A stretch of 64,000 nt of DNA from JBBEAM01 sp040882845 (GCA_040882845.1 JBBEAM010000009.1:434001-498000); one strand, 5' to 3'; positions 53,081 to 62,581 are shown, counted from the first letter of the stretch. The notes: generated by a model not told the origin, from the letters alone. Translations and numbers: made by a program.

Positions 53081-54304
53081 ATGGCGGAAACCCTGAAGCC
53101 GGAAACGGCGGAGCAGGCCGGCGAGGCCGTCGCCTGGGCGGTGGCCGAGGAAACCCCGCTGGAGATTCTCGGACACGGCAGCAAGCGCGGCTATGGCCGC
53201 CCCTTGCAGACGCCGCAGGTGCTCGACCTCTCGGCCTTGACCGGGGTCAGCCTCTACGAGGCCGAGGAGCTGGTGATGTCCGCCGGCGCCGGCACCCCGA
53301 TCGCCGAGATGGAAGTCCTGCTCGCCGAGCAGAACCAGGCCTTCGCCTTCGAGCCGCCCGACCTGGCGCCGCTGTGGGGCGGCACGGCCGGCAGCGGCAG
53401 CATCGGCGGCGTGATCGCCTGCAATCTCTCCGGCCCGCGGCGCATCAAGGCCGGAGCCGCGCGCGACCACTTCCTCGGCATCGAGGGCGTCTCCGGGCGC
53501 GGCGAACTGTTCAAGTCCGGCGGTCGCGTGGTCAAGAACGTCACCGGCTATGACATCTGCAAGCTGATGGCCGGATCCTTCGGCACCCTGGCGGCGATGA
53601 CCAAGGTCACGGTCAAGGTGCTGCCGGCCGCGGAGAAGACCCGCAGCGTGCTGCTGTTCGGCCTCGACGACGCCACCGCCCTTAAGGCCATGACCCTGGC
53701 CATGCAGTCGCCCTACGAGGTGTCCGGCGCCGCGCATCTGCCGGCCTGGGCGGCGGCAAAGTCCGAGGTCGGCTATGTGCAAAAGGCCGACGGCGCGGTT
53801 ACGGCGCTGCGCGTCGAAGGCCCTGGGCCTTCGGTCGTCTCCCGCTGCGCCGGGCTGCACAAGCTTCTGGCCGGGCTCGGCGAAACCGAGGAACTGCATT
53901 CCATGAACTCGGCGAACTTCTGGAAGGAAGTGCGCGACGCCAAACCCTTCCTGGATACGCCGGACAAGGCGATCTGGCGGCTCTCCACGGCGCCGCAGCA
54001 GGGCCCGGGGCTGGCCGCCCGGCTGGCAGAGCTGCCAGGCGCGCGATGGTTCTTCGACTGGGCCGGCGGACTGGTCTGGCTGGCGGTCGAGGCCGGCACG
54101 GAAGCCTCGGCTGGCGAGATCCGTGCGGCGGTCGCAGAGGCCGGCGGACATGCTACATTGCTGCGCGCGTCCGACGCGGTCCGCGGCGCCGTCGGTGTTT
54201 TTCAACCCCTGGACGAAGCCAAAGCGGCGTTGACGAAACGTATCAAGGACAGCTTTGATCCCCGTGGGGTGATCAATCGCGGCCGGATGTACGAGGGGGT
54301 ATGA
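53081..54304 (+). CDS. glcE: Glycolate oxidase subunit GlcE
   Basis: A 407-residue FAD-binding subunit. After VGVP-like PLEILGHGSKRGYGR the PCMH fold continues with AGTPIAEMEVLLAEQNQ, GSGSIGGVIACNLSGPRR and VVKNVTGYDICKLMAGSFG. It lies ten bases behind glcD and forms the second flavin subunit of the membrane-associated complex. It ends 34 bases before an unrecognised gene rather than directly before glcF. Confidence 0.92.
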   Translation: MAETLKPETAEQAGEAVAWAVAEETPLEILGHGSKRGYGRPLQTPQVLDLSALTGVSLYEAEELVMSAGAGTPIAEMEVLLAEQNQAFAFEPPDLAPLWGGTAGSGSIGGVIACNLSGPRRIKAGAARDHFLGIEGVSGRGELFKSGGRVVKNVTGYDICKLMAGSFGTLAAMTKVTVKVLPAAEKTRSVLLFGLDDATALKAMTLAMQSPYEVSGAAHLPAWAAAKSEVGYVQKADGAVTALRVEGPGPSVVSRCAGLHKLLAGLGETEELHSMNSANFWKEVRDAKPFLDTPDKAIWRLSTAPQQGPGLAARLAELPGARWFFDWAGGLVWLAVEAGTEASAGEIRAAVAEAGGHATLLRASDAVRGAVGVFQPLDEAKAALTKRIKDSFDPRGVINRGRMYEGV

Positions 54305-54338
54305 TCGCGGCGCGCGTCGATCTTGGGAGAGGGCGCCG

Positions 54339-55580
54339 ATGCTCGTAATCCTGCTCGGTGTGGTTCTCAGCCTGCTGTGGTGCTGGGCCGGCTGGTACTA
54401 CCTGGAAATGGCCATCGGGTTCGACAACCTGCTGCTGTTTTTGCCGCACGAAATCGGCCAGTTCGCGATCGGCTTCTTCACGCCGCTGTTCCTGCTGTGG
54501 ATCCTGATCGCGCTGCTGCATCTGCTGCGCCGGGTCGCGCGGCTGAACCCGCCGTCCCCGGGCGGCGGCAGCGGCCCTGCCCCGCGCGAACCGCAGTTGG
54601 AGCCGCGCGCGCGTGAGGCGTCGCCCGCACCGGCCTCCGCCGCGACGACAGCGCAAGAGACGAAAACGCAAGAAACCTCTGCGGTGGCGGACTCCCCTGA
54701 TGCGAACCCTGTGAAGCCGCGGGATAAGCCTGAAAAGCCCGTGGAGAAACCCGCCGAGAGCCGCCCCAAAGGCGCCAGCCGGGCCCAGGCCTCTGCCACG
54801 GTGCGGACCAGCGATGCGGCCGGCAACACGACGCTGCGCACGGTCGAGCACAGCGCCGTTTCCGGGAGCGGTCCGGCCCGGGCCATTGCCAGGGCGGTGG
54901 GCCGCGACTCCAGCCAGGATACGGCAGACTTCGAGGCCCGCGGCTCCAAGCGGGGCATGCCGCCCAAACGCCCCGCCGGCACGCCGCAGCCCTCCATGCC
55001 AGAGCCGGAAGCCGAGGCGAAGCTGCCGCCGAAGCGGCCGAGCCATGCCATGACCCCCGAACAGAAGCTGGAGCTGGAAGCGGTGGCGCCCGACACACCG
55101 GCCGGGCCGCTGCCCCCGAAGCGGCCGCCGGAAGGAAACGTCGCCGCCCTGCCGCGCAGCGCCGAGGGGACGCTGCCGCCGAAAAATCCCAGGAGCGGCG
55201 CCGAGAACTACGCCGCGGCGCTGAACCACAGGATCAAGGAACTCAACGCCATCGCCATGGATACCGCCGTCCTGCTCTGCGAGCCGGAGTCCTACCAGGA
55301 CAGCCGCGAGGCGCTGAACGACGGCCAGGACGACAGCTTCTTCCACCTGCTGATAGACCGGCTGGAGCGCGACGGGCTGGAAGCGCTGGCCAAGCTGCGC
55401 CAAGTCGGCAACGCAGAGCTGCTGGAAAGCTACCGCAGCAAGTTCGAGAACCTGCTGCAGGCGGCCGAGCAGGAGCCGGACAGCCAGGAGCTGAAGGCGC
55501 AACTGCGGACATCCGCGCCGGGGCAGCTCTACGCCACGATTGAAAGCAAGCTGCAGAGCAACGGCAACAGAGATCGATGA
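54339..55580 (+). CDS. Membrane-anchored PPKRP-repeat protein inside the glycolate oxidase operon (unrecognised)
   Basis: A 413-residue protein of no family I recognise. Residues 1-20 and 44-66 are two transmembrane helices (LVILLGVVLSLLWCW, FFTPLFLLWILIALLHLL); a proline/alanine-rich, presumably disordered linker runs to about 285. The linker repeats MPPKRP (207), LPPKRP (229), LPPKRP (258) and LPPKNP (279). The C-terminal 120 residues are helical (LNHRIKELNAIAMDTAVL, FFHLLIDRLERDGLEALAK). It starts 34 bases after glcE and its stop overlaps the glcF start (ATGA), so it is produced together with the oxidase. It may be an anchor or assembly factor; this is a guess. Confidence 0.8.
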   Translation: MLVILLGVVLSLLWCWAGWYYLEMAIGFDNLLLFLPHEIGQFAIGFFTPLFLLWILIALLHLLRRVARLNPPSPGGGSGPAPREPQLEPRAREASPAPASAATTAQETKTQETSAVADSPDANPVKPRDKPEKPVEKPAESRPKGASRAQASATVRTSDAAGNTTLRTVEHSAVSGSGPARAIARAVGRDSSQDTADFEARGSKRGMPPKRPAGTPQPSMPEPEAEAKLPPKRPSHAMTPEQKLELEAVAPDTPAGPLPPKRPPEGNVAALPRSAEGTLPPKNPRSGAENYAAALNHRIKELNAIAMDTAVLLCEPESYQDSREALNDGQDDSFFHLLIDRLERDGLEALAKLRQVGNAELLESYRSKFENLLQAAEQEPDSQELKAQLRTSAPGQLYATIESKLQSNGNRDR

Positions 55581-56917
55581 GAACGAATTTTTCCCTGGCG
55601 CAGTTGGCGGACGCCGACACCCAAGCCTCCGAGCAGATCCTGCGCAGCTGCGTACACTGCGGATTCTGCCTGGCGACCTGTCCGACCTACATCCTGCTCG
55701 GCGACGAGTTGGATAGCCCGCGCGGGCGCATCTACCTGATCAAGGACATGCTGGAAAAGGACCGCCCGGCCCCGGCCAATACGGTCAAGCACATCGACCG
55801 CTGCCTGTCCTGCCTGTCTTGCATGACCACCTGTCCCTCGGGCGTGCACTACATGCATCTGGTCGATCACGCCCGCAAGCACATCGCAGAGACCTACACC
55901 CGGCCGCTGCCCGAGCGGCTGCTGCGCGGCCTGCTTGCCTGGGTGCTGCCGCACCCCGGCCGCTTCCGCCTGGCGCTGATCGGCGCCGGCTTGGCGCGGC
56001 CGCTGCGCGGTCTGCTGCCGGGGCGTCTGCAGGCGATGCTCGGCCTGGCGCCGGCCAGGCTGCCGGCCCCCTCCAACGTCGACCGGCCGCAGGTCTTTCC
56101 GGCCGAGGGACCGCGCCGGGCCCGCGTGGCGTTGCTCAACGGCTGCGCCCAGCAGGTCCTCGACCCCGAGATCAACGAGGCGACGGTGCGCCTGCTGACC
56201 CGCCACGGCGCCGAGGTGGTGGTCGCCAAGGGCGCCGGCTGCTGCGGCGCCCTGACCCATCACATGGGCAGGGAGGAGGCGGCCTTAGCCTCGGCCAGGG
56301 GCAACATCGACGCCTGGTGGCGGGAGCTGGAAAGCGCGGGTCTCGACGCCGTCGCCATCAACACCTCGGGCTGCGGCACCACGGTCAAGGACTACGGCTT
56401 CATGCTGCGCGAGGATCCGGACTATGCCGAGAAGGCGGCGCGGATCTCGGCCCTGACCAAGGACGTCAGCGAACTGATGAGCGAGCTCGGCCTCAACGCC
56501 GCCGGCGAGGCACCTGGCCTGAAGGTCGCCTATCACTCGGCCTGCTCGATGCAGCACGGCCAGCGGATCACCGAGCAGCCCAAGGCGCTGCTGCGCGCCG
56601 CCGGCTTCTCCATCGCCGAACCGGCGGAGGGACACATCTGCTGCGGCTCGGCCGGGACCTACAACCTGCTGCAGCCGGAGCTCGCCACCCGGCTGCGCGA
56701 TCGCAAGGCGCGCAACCTGGCGGCCACAGGCGCCGACGTCATCGCCACCGGTAACATCGGCTGCATGGCGCAGATCGCCGATCACGCCGGGATGCCGATC
56801 CTGCACACTGCGATGCTGCTGGACTGGGCGACCGGCGGTCCGCTGCCCAAGGCGCTGGAAGGCCTGAACCTCGCCCGGCTCTCCGCTGCGCCGAGCTCCC
56901 CGCAGGCCGCCGAGTAG
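55577..56917 (+). CDS. glcF: Glycolate oxidase iron-sulfur subunit GlcF
   Basis: A 446-residue heterodisulfide-reductase-like Fe-S protein. Two [4Fe-4S] sets are visible: CVHCGFCLATC (C25, C28, C31, C35) and CLSCLSCMTTC (C76, C79, C82, C86). Two CCG domains follow: KGAGCCGALTHH and GHICCGSAGTYN. It passes electrons from GlcDE to the quinone pool. The ATG at 55577 overlaps the stop of the upstream membrane protein gene. Confidence 0.94.
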   Translation: MRTNFSLAQLADADTQASEQILRSCVHCGFCLATCPTYILLGDELDSPRGRIYLIKDMLEKDRPAPANTVKHIDRCLSCLSCMTTCPSGVHYMHLVDHARKHIAETYTRPLPERLLRGLLAWVLPHPGRFRLALIGAGLARPLRGLLPGRLQAMLGLAPARLPAPSNVDRPQVFPAEGPRRARVALLNGCAQQVLDPEINEATVRLLTRHGAEVVVAKGAGCCGALTHHMGREEAALASARGNIDAWWRELESAGLDAVAINTSGCGTTVKDYGFMLREDPDYAEKAARISALTKDVSELMSELGLNAAGEAPGLKVAYHSACSMQHGQRITEQPKALLRAAGFSIAEPAEGHICCGSAGTYNLLQPELATRLRDRKARNLAATGADVIATGNIGCMAQIADHAGMPILHTAMLLDWATGGPLPKALEGLNLARLSAAPSSPQAAE

Positions 56918-56927
56918 CACGGCCGTC

Positions 56928-57410
56928 ATGACCGCGCTCCACGACCTCGCGGCGGAGCACCTGGACGCGGTGTTGGCGCTCAACGCCGCGCATGTCGCGG
57001 AAACCTCGGAGCTCACACTCGGCGAACTGGAATACCTGGTCGCCACGGCCTTCTCGGCGCGCGGAACCGGCGGCGGCGAGGCTTTCCTGCTCACCTTCGA
57101 CGAGACCGCGGACTACGCCAGCCCCAACTATCTCTGGTTTCGGGCGCGCTACCCGAGGTTCGTCTATGTCGACCGAGTGATCGTCGCGCCGCAGGCCCGC
57201 GGCCGCGGTCTCGCCCGCCGGCTCTACGAAGACCTCTTCGCCAGAACGGGGGCCAGCGGCCGGGAACTGGTCGCCTGCGAGGTCAACCTGCAGCCGCCCA
57301 ACCCCGGCTCCGACGCCTTCCATGCCTCTTTGGGTTTCACCGAAGTCGGGCGCGCGGAAATTCACCAGGGCGCCAAGACGGTGCGTTACCTCGTCAGGAA
57401 GCTCGGCTGA
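56928..57410 (+). CDS. GNAT family N-acetyltransferase
   Basis: A 160-residue GNAT protein. The acetyl-CoA-binding motif A is VDRVIVAPQARGRGLARRLY (RxxGxG/A = ARGRGLA), followed by the motif B-like part ACEVNLQPPNPGSDAFHASLGFTEVG. The target is unknown. It lies ten bases after glcF and may be read from the same transcript. Its last 17 bases overlap the end of the convergent decarboxylase gene. Confidence 0.87.
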   Translation: MTALHDLAAEHLDAVLALNAAHVAETSELTLGELEYLVATAFSARGTGGGEAFLLTFDETADYASPNYLWFRARYPRFVYVDRVIVAPQARGRGLARRLYEDLFARTGASGRELVACEVNLQPPNPGSDAFHASLGFTEVGRAEIHQGAKTVRYLVRKLG

Positions 57411-58773
57411 GGACCGCCTCGAGGGCCGCGAGAATGGCCTCGATCGAGCGCTCGACGTCGTCATCGCCGGTCCGCCAGTTGCACAGACTGATGCGCATCG
57501 CGGCACGACCGCGCCAGGAGGTGCCGCCGCACCAGCACACGCCATCCTCCTGCAGCCGGGCGATCACGGCGGCATTCTCCCGTTCGCTGCCAAAGACCGC
57601 GACGACCTGATTCAGCACGACTTCGTTGAGCACCTCTACGCCGGCCTCCTCAAGCGCTGCCGCGAAGCGCCGGGCCTGGCGGCAATGACGCTCGAGCAGC
57701 TCGGCCAAACCGTGGCGGCCAAGGTTTCTAAGTGCCGCCCAAACCTCCACCCCCCGCGCACGGCGCGAGCTCTCCGGCGTGATCTGTAGCGCGTCGCGGC
57801 GGCCGCTCGGCAACAAATAGGCGCCGCTGATCGAAAGCGCGCCCGCCAGCGCCTCGGGATCACGGACCAGGGCGATTCCGGAATCGTAGGGAACGTTCAG
57901 CCACTTATGGGCATCGGTCGCCCAGGAATCGGCCTCGCCGTAGCCTTCCGCGAGCGGCGCCAACTCCGGCGAGGCAGCGGCCCAAAGACCGAAGGCGCCG
58001 TCGACATGGACCCAGGCGTCGTGGCGCCGCGCCCAGCCGATCAGCTCTGGCGCCGGGTCAAAGGCGCCGGAATTCACATTGCCGGCCTGGATGCAGAGGA
58101 TAGCCGGCCCGGAAAGCTCCGGCAGTCCCTCCGCCCGGATGCGTCCCTGACTGTCGACCGGGAGACGGATCACCCGCTCGCGGCCGAAGCCGAGCATCGA
58201 GAGAACTTTGAGCAGTGAGGCATGGACCTCCTCTCCGACTACGACGCTGGGCGCCGGCGCGCCGAACAGGCCCTTGGCGTCGACGTCCCAGCCGGCCTCA
58301 GCCAGAACCCGATTCCGGGCGGCGGCGAGGCAGGCGAAGTTGGCCATGGTCGCGCCGGTGGCGATGCATCCAGCGGCACCCGGCGGCAAACCCAGAACCT
58401 CCTTCACCCAGCGCAGCGCGGTTTCCTCGAAGATCGCGGCCGCGGGCGAACTGACGAAACTGGCGGCGTTCTGATCCCAAGCGGTGGCCAAGGTCTGCGC
58501 GGCGAGGGTCGCGGGCAGGGCGCCGCCGGTTACGAAGCCGAAATAGCGCCCTCCCGCGCTGGCGACGGTCGCCGGCGAGCCGTAGTCGTCGAGCGTGGCC
58601 AGCACCTGCGCAGCCTGGCTCGGCCCCTCGGGAAAGGGCTCCTCGATGGCGGCGGCGAGCCGTTCCGCCGCCCCCGGCAGGGCGGAGACGCGACGGGCGT
58701 CCAAACCTTCTAGATAGTCGGCAGCCCGGCGCGCCGCCTCGGCCAGCAGACCGCGTGTCGCTTCGCTGTCCAT
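57394..58773 (-). CDS. PLP-dependent decarboxylase family protein
   Basis: A 459-residue group II decarboxylase-like enzyme. The PLP lysine is in SWATDAHKWLNVPYDSGIAL; the upstream aspartate is in WVHVDGAFGLWAAA; and GYFGFVTGGALPATLAAQ lies near the active site. Relatives decarboxylate aromatic amino acids or glutamate, so the substrate is not given by the sequence alone. It starts nine bases after the M14-like peptidase gene, forming a two-gene operon that might process a released amino acid. Confidence 0.85.
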   Translation of the reverse strand: MDSEATRGLLAEAARRAADYLEGLDARRVSALPGAAERLAAAIEEPFPEGPSQAAQVLATLDDYGSPATVASAGGRYFGFVTGGALPATLAAQTLATAWDQNAASFVSSPAAAIFEETALRWVKEVLGLPPGAAGCIATGATMANFACLAAARNRVLAEAGWDVDAKGLFGAPAPSVVVGEEVHASLLKVLSMLGFGRERVIRLPVDSQGRIRAEGLPELSGPAILCIQAGNVNSGAFDPAPELIGWARRHDAWVHVDGAFGLWAAASPELAPLAEGYGEADSWATDAHKWLNVPYDSGIALVRDPEALAGALSISGAYLLPSGRRDALQITPESSRRARGVEVWAALRNLGRHGLAELLERHCRQARRFAAALEEAGVEVLNEVVLNQVVAVFGSERENAAVIARLQEDGVCWCGGTSWRGRAAMRISLCNWRTGDDDVERSIEAILAALEAVLSRAS

Positions 58774-58782
58774 CGCAGGGGG

Positions 58783-59868
58783 CTAGCCTTGTGTCAGGCC
58801 GCGCAGCGCCGCGCGCTGGGTCTCGACGGCGCGTTCCCAGATCATCTCCTTCCAGTCGTCCTTGTCCGGATAGAGGCAGCGGCGGGTTTCCTTCTTGATC
58901 GCCTTGCCCTTTTCGGAGTCGAGATCGCCGTGCTGGTGCAGCCAGTTGTCGGCGCGCAGGCAGTTCAGCACCTCCATCAACTCGTAGGTGCCGTACTCCA
59001 GCGCCAGCGCCGTGAACTCGGTATCGCCCAGCGCCTCCTCCATGCCCATCAGGTTGACGCCGGTCAGCGGCGCCGAGGTCGAGCTGCCGTCGAAGGGCGA
59101 GGTGATGTCGTCGTCGTACCACTCCCGCGCCCGCTGGAAGGCCGGGCTCTTCGGATCGTGAACCACGATGCGCTCCCCATGGCCGTAGGGACCGAGGCCG
59201 GTGTGGTAATCCACCACCGCGACTTTCTTCGCCTGACCCAAGTAATCCTCGATAATTCGCAGCAGAGTCTTGCGGGCATTGGTAGGGCCCTGGCCGCCGA
59301 AGAACAGACCATCGGAGTGGCTGTACTGACCGCCGGAGATCGCGTGCTGCAGGGCCGCAAGGCCGTTCTCCTCGACGTAGGCGTCGAAGACTCTGTCGCA
59401 TTCGGCCAGGGTCGCGTCGTCCCAATTCCTGGGGCAGATGAAAGGATGCAGATCCTGGTAGCCGGAATTTTCCGGAAGCTGGCCGGTGAAGTCGACGAAG
59501 TTGCGGTTCATGTCGACGTTTTCCTCGGTCACCCGCCGCACCCAGGCGAAACCCGAAGGATTGACGGCGTGAATCAGCAGCTGCGCCGTCCCCTCGGGCA
59601 TCTCCTTGTAGAGCCCCTCGCGCAGCCAGGCGTTCTGGACGCCGGAGCCGCAGTAGCCCTCGTTGCCGTGGGTGGCCGACATGGCGACCAGCACGCGCTC
59701 CGCATCGCGCGGCCCGATCCAGCAGACATCGGTGGTCAACTCCTGGCCCTGCGGCCCCTTGGTCGGATTGGCGTAGGCCTGGGTCTGGAAGCCCTCGGCC
59801 TGGGCCGCCGCGCGAAAGTTGGCGCGGCCTTCGTCGTAGCTGGCGGGGAAATACTGCGCTGCGGTCAT
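58783..59868 (-). CDS. M14/DUF2817 family metallopeptidase
   Basis: A 361-residue protein of the DUF2817 branch of M14-like zinc peptidases. The zinc ligands appear in SATHGNEGYCGSG (HxxE) and VVDYHTGLGPYGHG; ALEYGTYELMEVLNCLRADNW holds the conserved catalytic glutamate region. Members may remove acyl or amino-acid groups from amides. It is translated from ATG 59868 and precedes the PLP decarboxylase, with which it could form a pathway: release, then decarboxylation. Confidence 0.85.
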   Translation of the reverse strand: MTAAQYFPASYDEGRANFRAAAQAEGFQTQAYANPTKGPQGQELTTDVCWIGPRDAERVLVAMSATHGNEGYCGSGVQNAWLREGLYKEMPEGTAQLLIHAVNPSGFAWVRRVTEENVDMNRNFVDFTGQLPENSGYQDLHPFICPRNWDDATLAECDRVFDAYVEENGLAALQHAISGGQYSHSDGLFFGGQGPTNARKTLLRIIEDYLGQAKKVAVVDYHTGLGPYGHGERIVVHDPKSPAFQRAREWYDDDITSPFDGSSTSAPLTGVNLMGMEEALGDTEFTALALEYGTYELMEVLNCLRADNWLHQHGDLDSEKGKAIKKETRRCLYPDKDDWKEMIWERAVETQRAALRGLTQG

Positions 59869-60015
59869 GGGTCCTGCTCCTATCGATGTGACGCTGCAAC
59901 AATAGCCATACGCGGCCGCCGGACAAGCGGGGTCGGGCGCGCTCCGGCTGGGGAGTCACCGATTGTTGAACGCCAGCCGCTTGGCCCGGGCTGTCTTCTG
60001 CCCCATGATAGTCGC

Positions 60016-60588
60016 ATGCGACGCATGATCGCCGCCTTCGCGCTGCTTGCGCTGACCGGCTTCTACGCCGCCACGGCTGCTCTGCAAACCGCCCGGGCGG
60101 ATCAGGACGACTCGCGCCTCGCCCCCCTGTTCGAGATGCTGCGCACCACCGAGGATGTGGAATCCGCCATTCTTGCGGAGCGGCGGATCTGGGCGATCTG
60201 GCTGCAGCACGACGACCCCGATATCGAGAAAATGATGGCGGCCGGCACCACGGCGATGAGCGTCGGCGCCTTGAAGGAGGCCAGGGCAGCTTTCGACCGG
60301 ATGATCGAACTCGACCCCGGCTATGCCGAGGCCTGGAACAAGCGCGCCACGGTGGAATACGCGCTCGGCAACTACGAGGCCTCCCTGTCCGACATCGAGG
60401 AAACCCTGAAGCGCGAACCGCGCCACTTCGGCGCGCTGGCCGGCAAGGGCTTGGTGTTTTCGGCGATGGACGAGCTGGAAGCGGCGGTGCAGGCCTTCGA
60501 GGAGACCCTGGAGGTTCATCCCAACTCCCCCGGCGCGAAAACCAACATCGAACTGCTGGAACAGGCCCTGCAGGACCGCTCGATCTAA
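60016..60588 (+). CDS. Exported tetratricopeptide repeat protein
   Basis: A 190-residue protein with a signal peptide (residues 1-28, MRRMIAAFALLALTGFYAAT) and about three TPR units: AGTTAMSVGALKEARAAFDR, then AEAWNKRATVEYALGNYEAS and ALAGKGLVFSAMDELEAAVQ. It probably acts in the periplasm as a scaffold. The start at 60016 precedes a typical signal peptide. No specific partner is evident. Confidence 0.87.
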   Translation: MRRMIAAFALLALTGFYAATAALQTARADQDDSRLAPLFEMLRTTEDVESAILAERRIWAIWLQHDDPDIEKMMAAGTTAMSVGALKEARAAFDRMIELDPGYAEAWNKRATVEYALGNYEASLSDIEETLKREPRHFGALAGKGLVFSAMDELEAAVQAFEETLEVHPNSPGAKTNIELLEQALQDRSI

Positions 60589-60660
60589 TTCCCGCAAGCA
60601 TGGCTGCTATGCCGTGAGGCCCCTCGCGGCGCGGCGCCTGACGGGATTAATCTCCCGGCC

Positions 60661-61599
60661 ATGGAGCAGCCCGAACGTACAGCCCTGGTAGGCGGTCTCT
60701 ACGCTGCGGCGACCTTCACCTTCTGGGGGCTGGTGCCGCTGTACTTCAAGACCGTCGGCCACGTACCCGCGGATCAGATTCTGGCGCAGCGGGCGATCTG
60801 GTCGGCGGTTCTGCTGGCCGGCCTGCTCAGCCTGATGCGCCGCTGGCCGATTGTCCGCGCCCTGTTCGGCGACCGCCGGCAGCTGACGATCCTGACGGCG
60901 ACGACTCTGCTGATGACCGTCAACTGGTTCACCTTCATCTGGGCGATCGAAGCCGGGCGCGTGCTGGAGATCTCGCTCGGCTACTACATCAATCCTCTGG
61001 TCAGCATCCTGCTCGGCATGGTCTTCCTGCGCGAGCGCCACGGCCGCTGGCAGGCCTTGGCGATCCTGCTGGCCGCGGCCGGCGTCGGCAATCTAGCGTT
61101 GCAGACCGAGGGTTTCCCCTGGGTCTCCCTCTCCCTGGCCGTGACCTTCGGCTTCTACGGCCTGCTGCGCAAGATCGCGCCGGTGCGCCCGATCGAGGGG
61201 CTGTTCGTCGAAACCATGTTGATGAGCCCCTTCGCACTGGTTTACCTGCTCTATCTCGACAGCCAGGGCAGCGGGGTCTTCGGCCGCCTCGACCTCTCCA
61301 CAGATCTGCTGCTGGTGCTGTCCGGCGTGATGACGGCGACACCGCTGATCTGGTTCGCCAGCGCCGCCCGCCGGCTGCGCCTTTCCACCGTCGGCTTCTT
61401 TCAGTACATCGCGCCCACGGGGCATTTTCTTCTGGCCGTCTTCCTGTTCGGCGAGCGCTTCACCGATACCCACCTGGTGACTTTCGCCTGCATCTGGACG
61501 GCGCTTGCGATCTACAGTCTCAGCAGCCTGCGCCGCCGCCCGGAGGCGAGACAGACGCCGGTCGAAATGGCGCCCGCCGCCAGGGCCCGCGTCGAGTAG
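60661..61599 (+). CDS. rarD: RarD-type EamA/DMT transporter
   Basis: A 312-residue protein with ten predicted transmembrane helices. FWGLVPLYFKTVGHVPADQI and the LEISLGYYINPLVSILLGM stretch are characteristic of the RarD/YojE subgroup of EamA permeases. Substrate unknown; the first reports of RarD linked it to chloramphenicol resistance. It runs from ATG 60661 to a stop only eleven bases from the convergent FecR-like gene. Confidence 0.9.
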   Translation: MEQPERTALVGGLYAAATFTFWGLVPLYFKTVGHVPADQILAQRAIWSAVLLAGLLSLMRRWPIVRALFGDRRQLTILTATTLLMTVNWFTFIWAIEAGRVLEISLGYYINPLVSILLGMVFLRERHGRWQALAILLAAAGVGNLALQTEGFPWVSLSLAVTFGFYGLLRKIAPVRPIEGLFVETMLMSPFALVYLLYLDSQGSGVFGRLDLSTDLLLVLSGVMTATPLIWFASAARRLRLSTVGFFQYIAPTGHFLLAVFLFGERFTDTHLVTFACIWTALAIYSLSSLRRRPEARQTPVEMAPAARARVE

Positions 61600-61609
61600 G
61601 ACAGCAGCG

Positions 61610-62581
61610 TCAATAGACCAGGGTCAGCAGTCCGAAGAACTCCAGCTTGCCGCCGCCGCCCTCCTCGAGAAGCCTGGCCATCAGCGCATCGGGATCCTTC
61701 AGACTGTAGCGGCCCTGCACTGCGTGCGCCGCCAGCCTGCTGCCGAGAATCGCCAGGCGTCCGGACCGGTAGCGGCCGACCTGGCGGAGCGCCTCGTCGA
61801 GCGGCGTCGCCTCGAAAACCACGGCGCCTTCCTGCCAGGCGGCGATGCTTGCGATCGTCGTCTCGCTGGGCACGACGGCCGTGCCGTCCTCGCTCAGCAT
61901 CACCGTATCGCCGGTTCCGATCTCGACCGCCGGAGATCCGCCGGCGCGCGACTTGAGCTGCGCCACGCCGTCGATCACGCTCAGGGTGATGCCGCTCCAA
62001 TCCTTGCGCAGCAGCAGCCGGCCTTCGGCAAGGGAGACGACGGCCGCGGCGACGGCGATCTCCATCGGCCCGCCGCCCGGCAGGACAGTGAAATCGGCTT
62101 CGCCGCGCAGCAGATCCATCCGGCGGCGCTCCCCCTCCTCGAAAACGTCGAGCGCGGTGTCGGTGTTCATGAACACGACGCTGCCGTCGGTCAGGGCGAA
62201 GCTCGCCTGCGCGCCCGGCGCCGTGCGGTAGTCGGCGGCCTGCTCGCGGGACAGGAATACCGCGGCCAGCAGCACCGCGAGAGCCACGAAGAGGATGCGC
62301 GGCAGATAGTCTCCCAAACGCCGCTCAAGCGAAGCAGCGGACTGCGGCCTGGTCCGGCCGTCACGGCGCCGGGCGCTGTATTTCCGCGCCCGGCTGAGCC
62401 GGCCGCGCTCCTCGCGTTGCACGCGCAGCAGCGGATCGACGGCGGCGTGATGGTTGGGGTGGGCGGCGCGCCAGGCCTCGAAGCGCCGGCGGTCGCTTTC
62501 CGACAGCGCACCGGCCCGCAGCTTGGCCACCCAATAGGCGGCGCGCGCGCCTTCGCGATACGTTTTTCCCGATTTCCCCAT
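61610..62581 (-). CDS. FecR-like anti-sigma factor (orphan)
   Basis: A 323-residue protein with a DUF4880 cytoplasmic N-terminus (REGARAAYWVAKLRAGALSE to HPNHHAAVD), one transmembrane helix near residue 100 (RILFVALAVLLAAVFL), and a periplasmic FecR beta-rich domain with LTDGSVVFMNTDTALDV. Normally it senses a TonB-dependent receptor and controls an ECF sigma factor encoded upstream. No sigma factor or TonB receptor gene is found here. The start at 62581 fits the DUF4880 beginning; the frame reaches TTG 62674 without known motifs. Confidence 0.8.
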   Translation of the reverse strand: MGKSGKTYREGARAAYWVAKLRAGALSESDRRRFEAWRAAHPNHHAAVDPLLRVQREERGRLSRARKYSARRRDGRTRPQSAASLERRLGDYLPRILFVALAVLLAAVFLSREQAADYRTAPGAQASFALTDGSVVFMNTDTALDVFEEGERRRMDLLRGEADFTVLPGGGPMEIAVAAAVVSLAEGRLLLRKDWSGITLSVIDGVAQLKSRAGGSPAVEIGTGDTVMLSEDGTAVVPSETTIASIAAWQEGAVVFEATPLDEALRQVGRYRSGRLAILGSRLAAHAVQGRYSLKDPDALMARLLEEGGGGKLEFFGLLTLVY

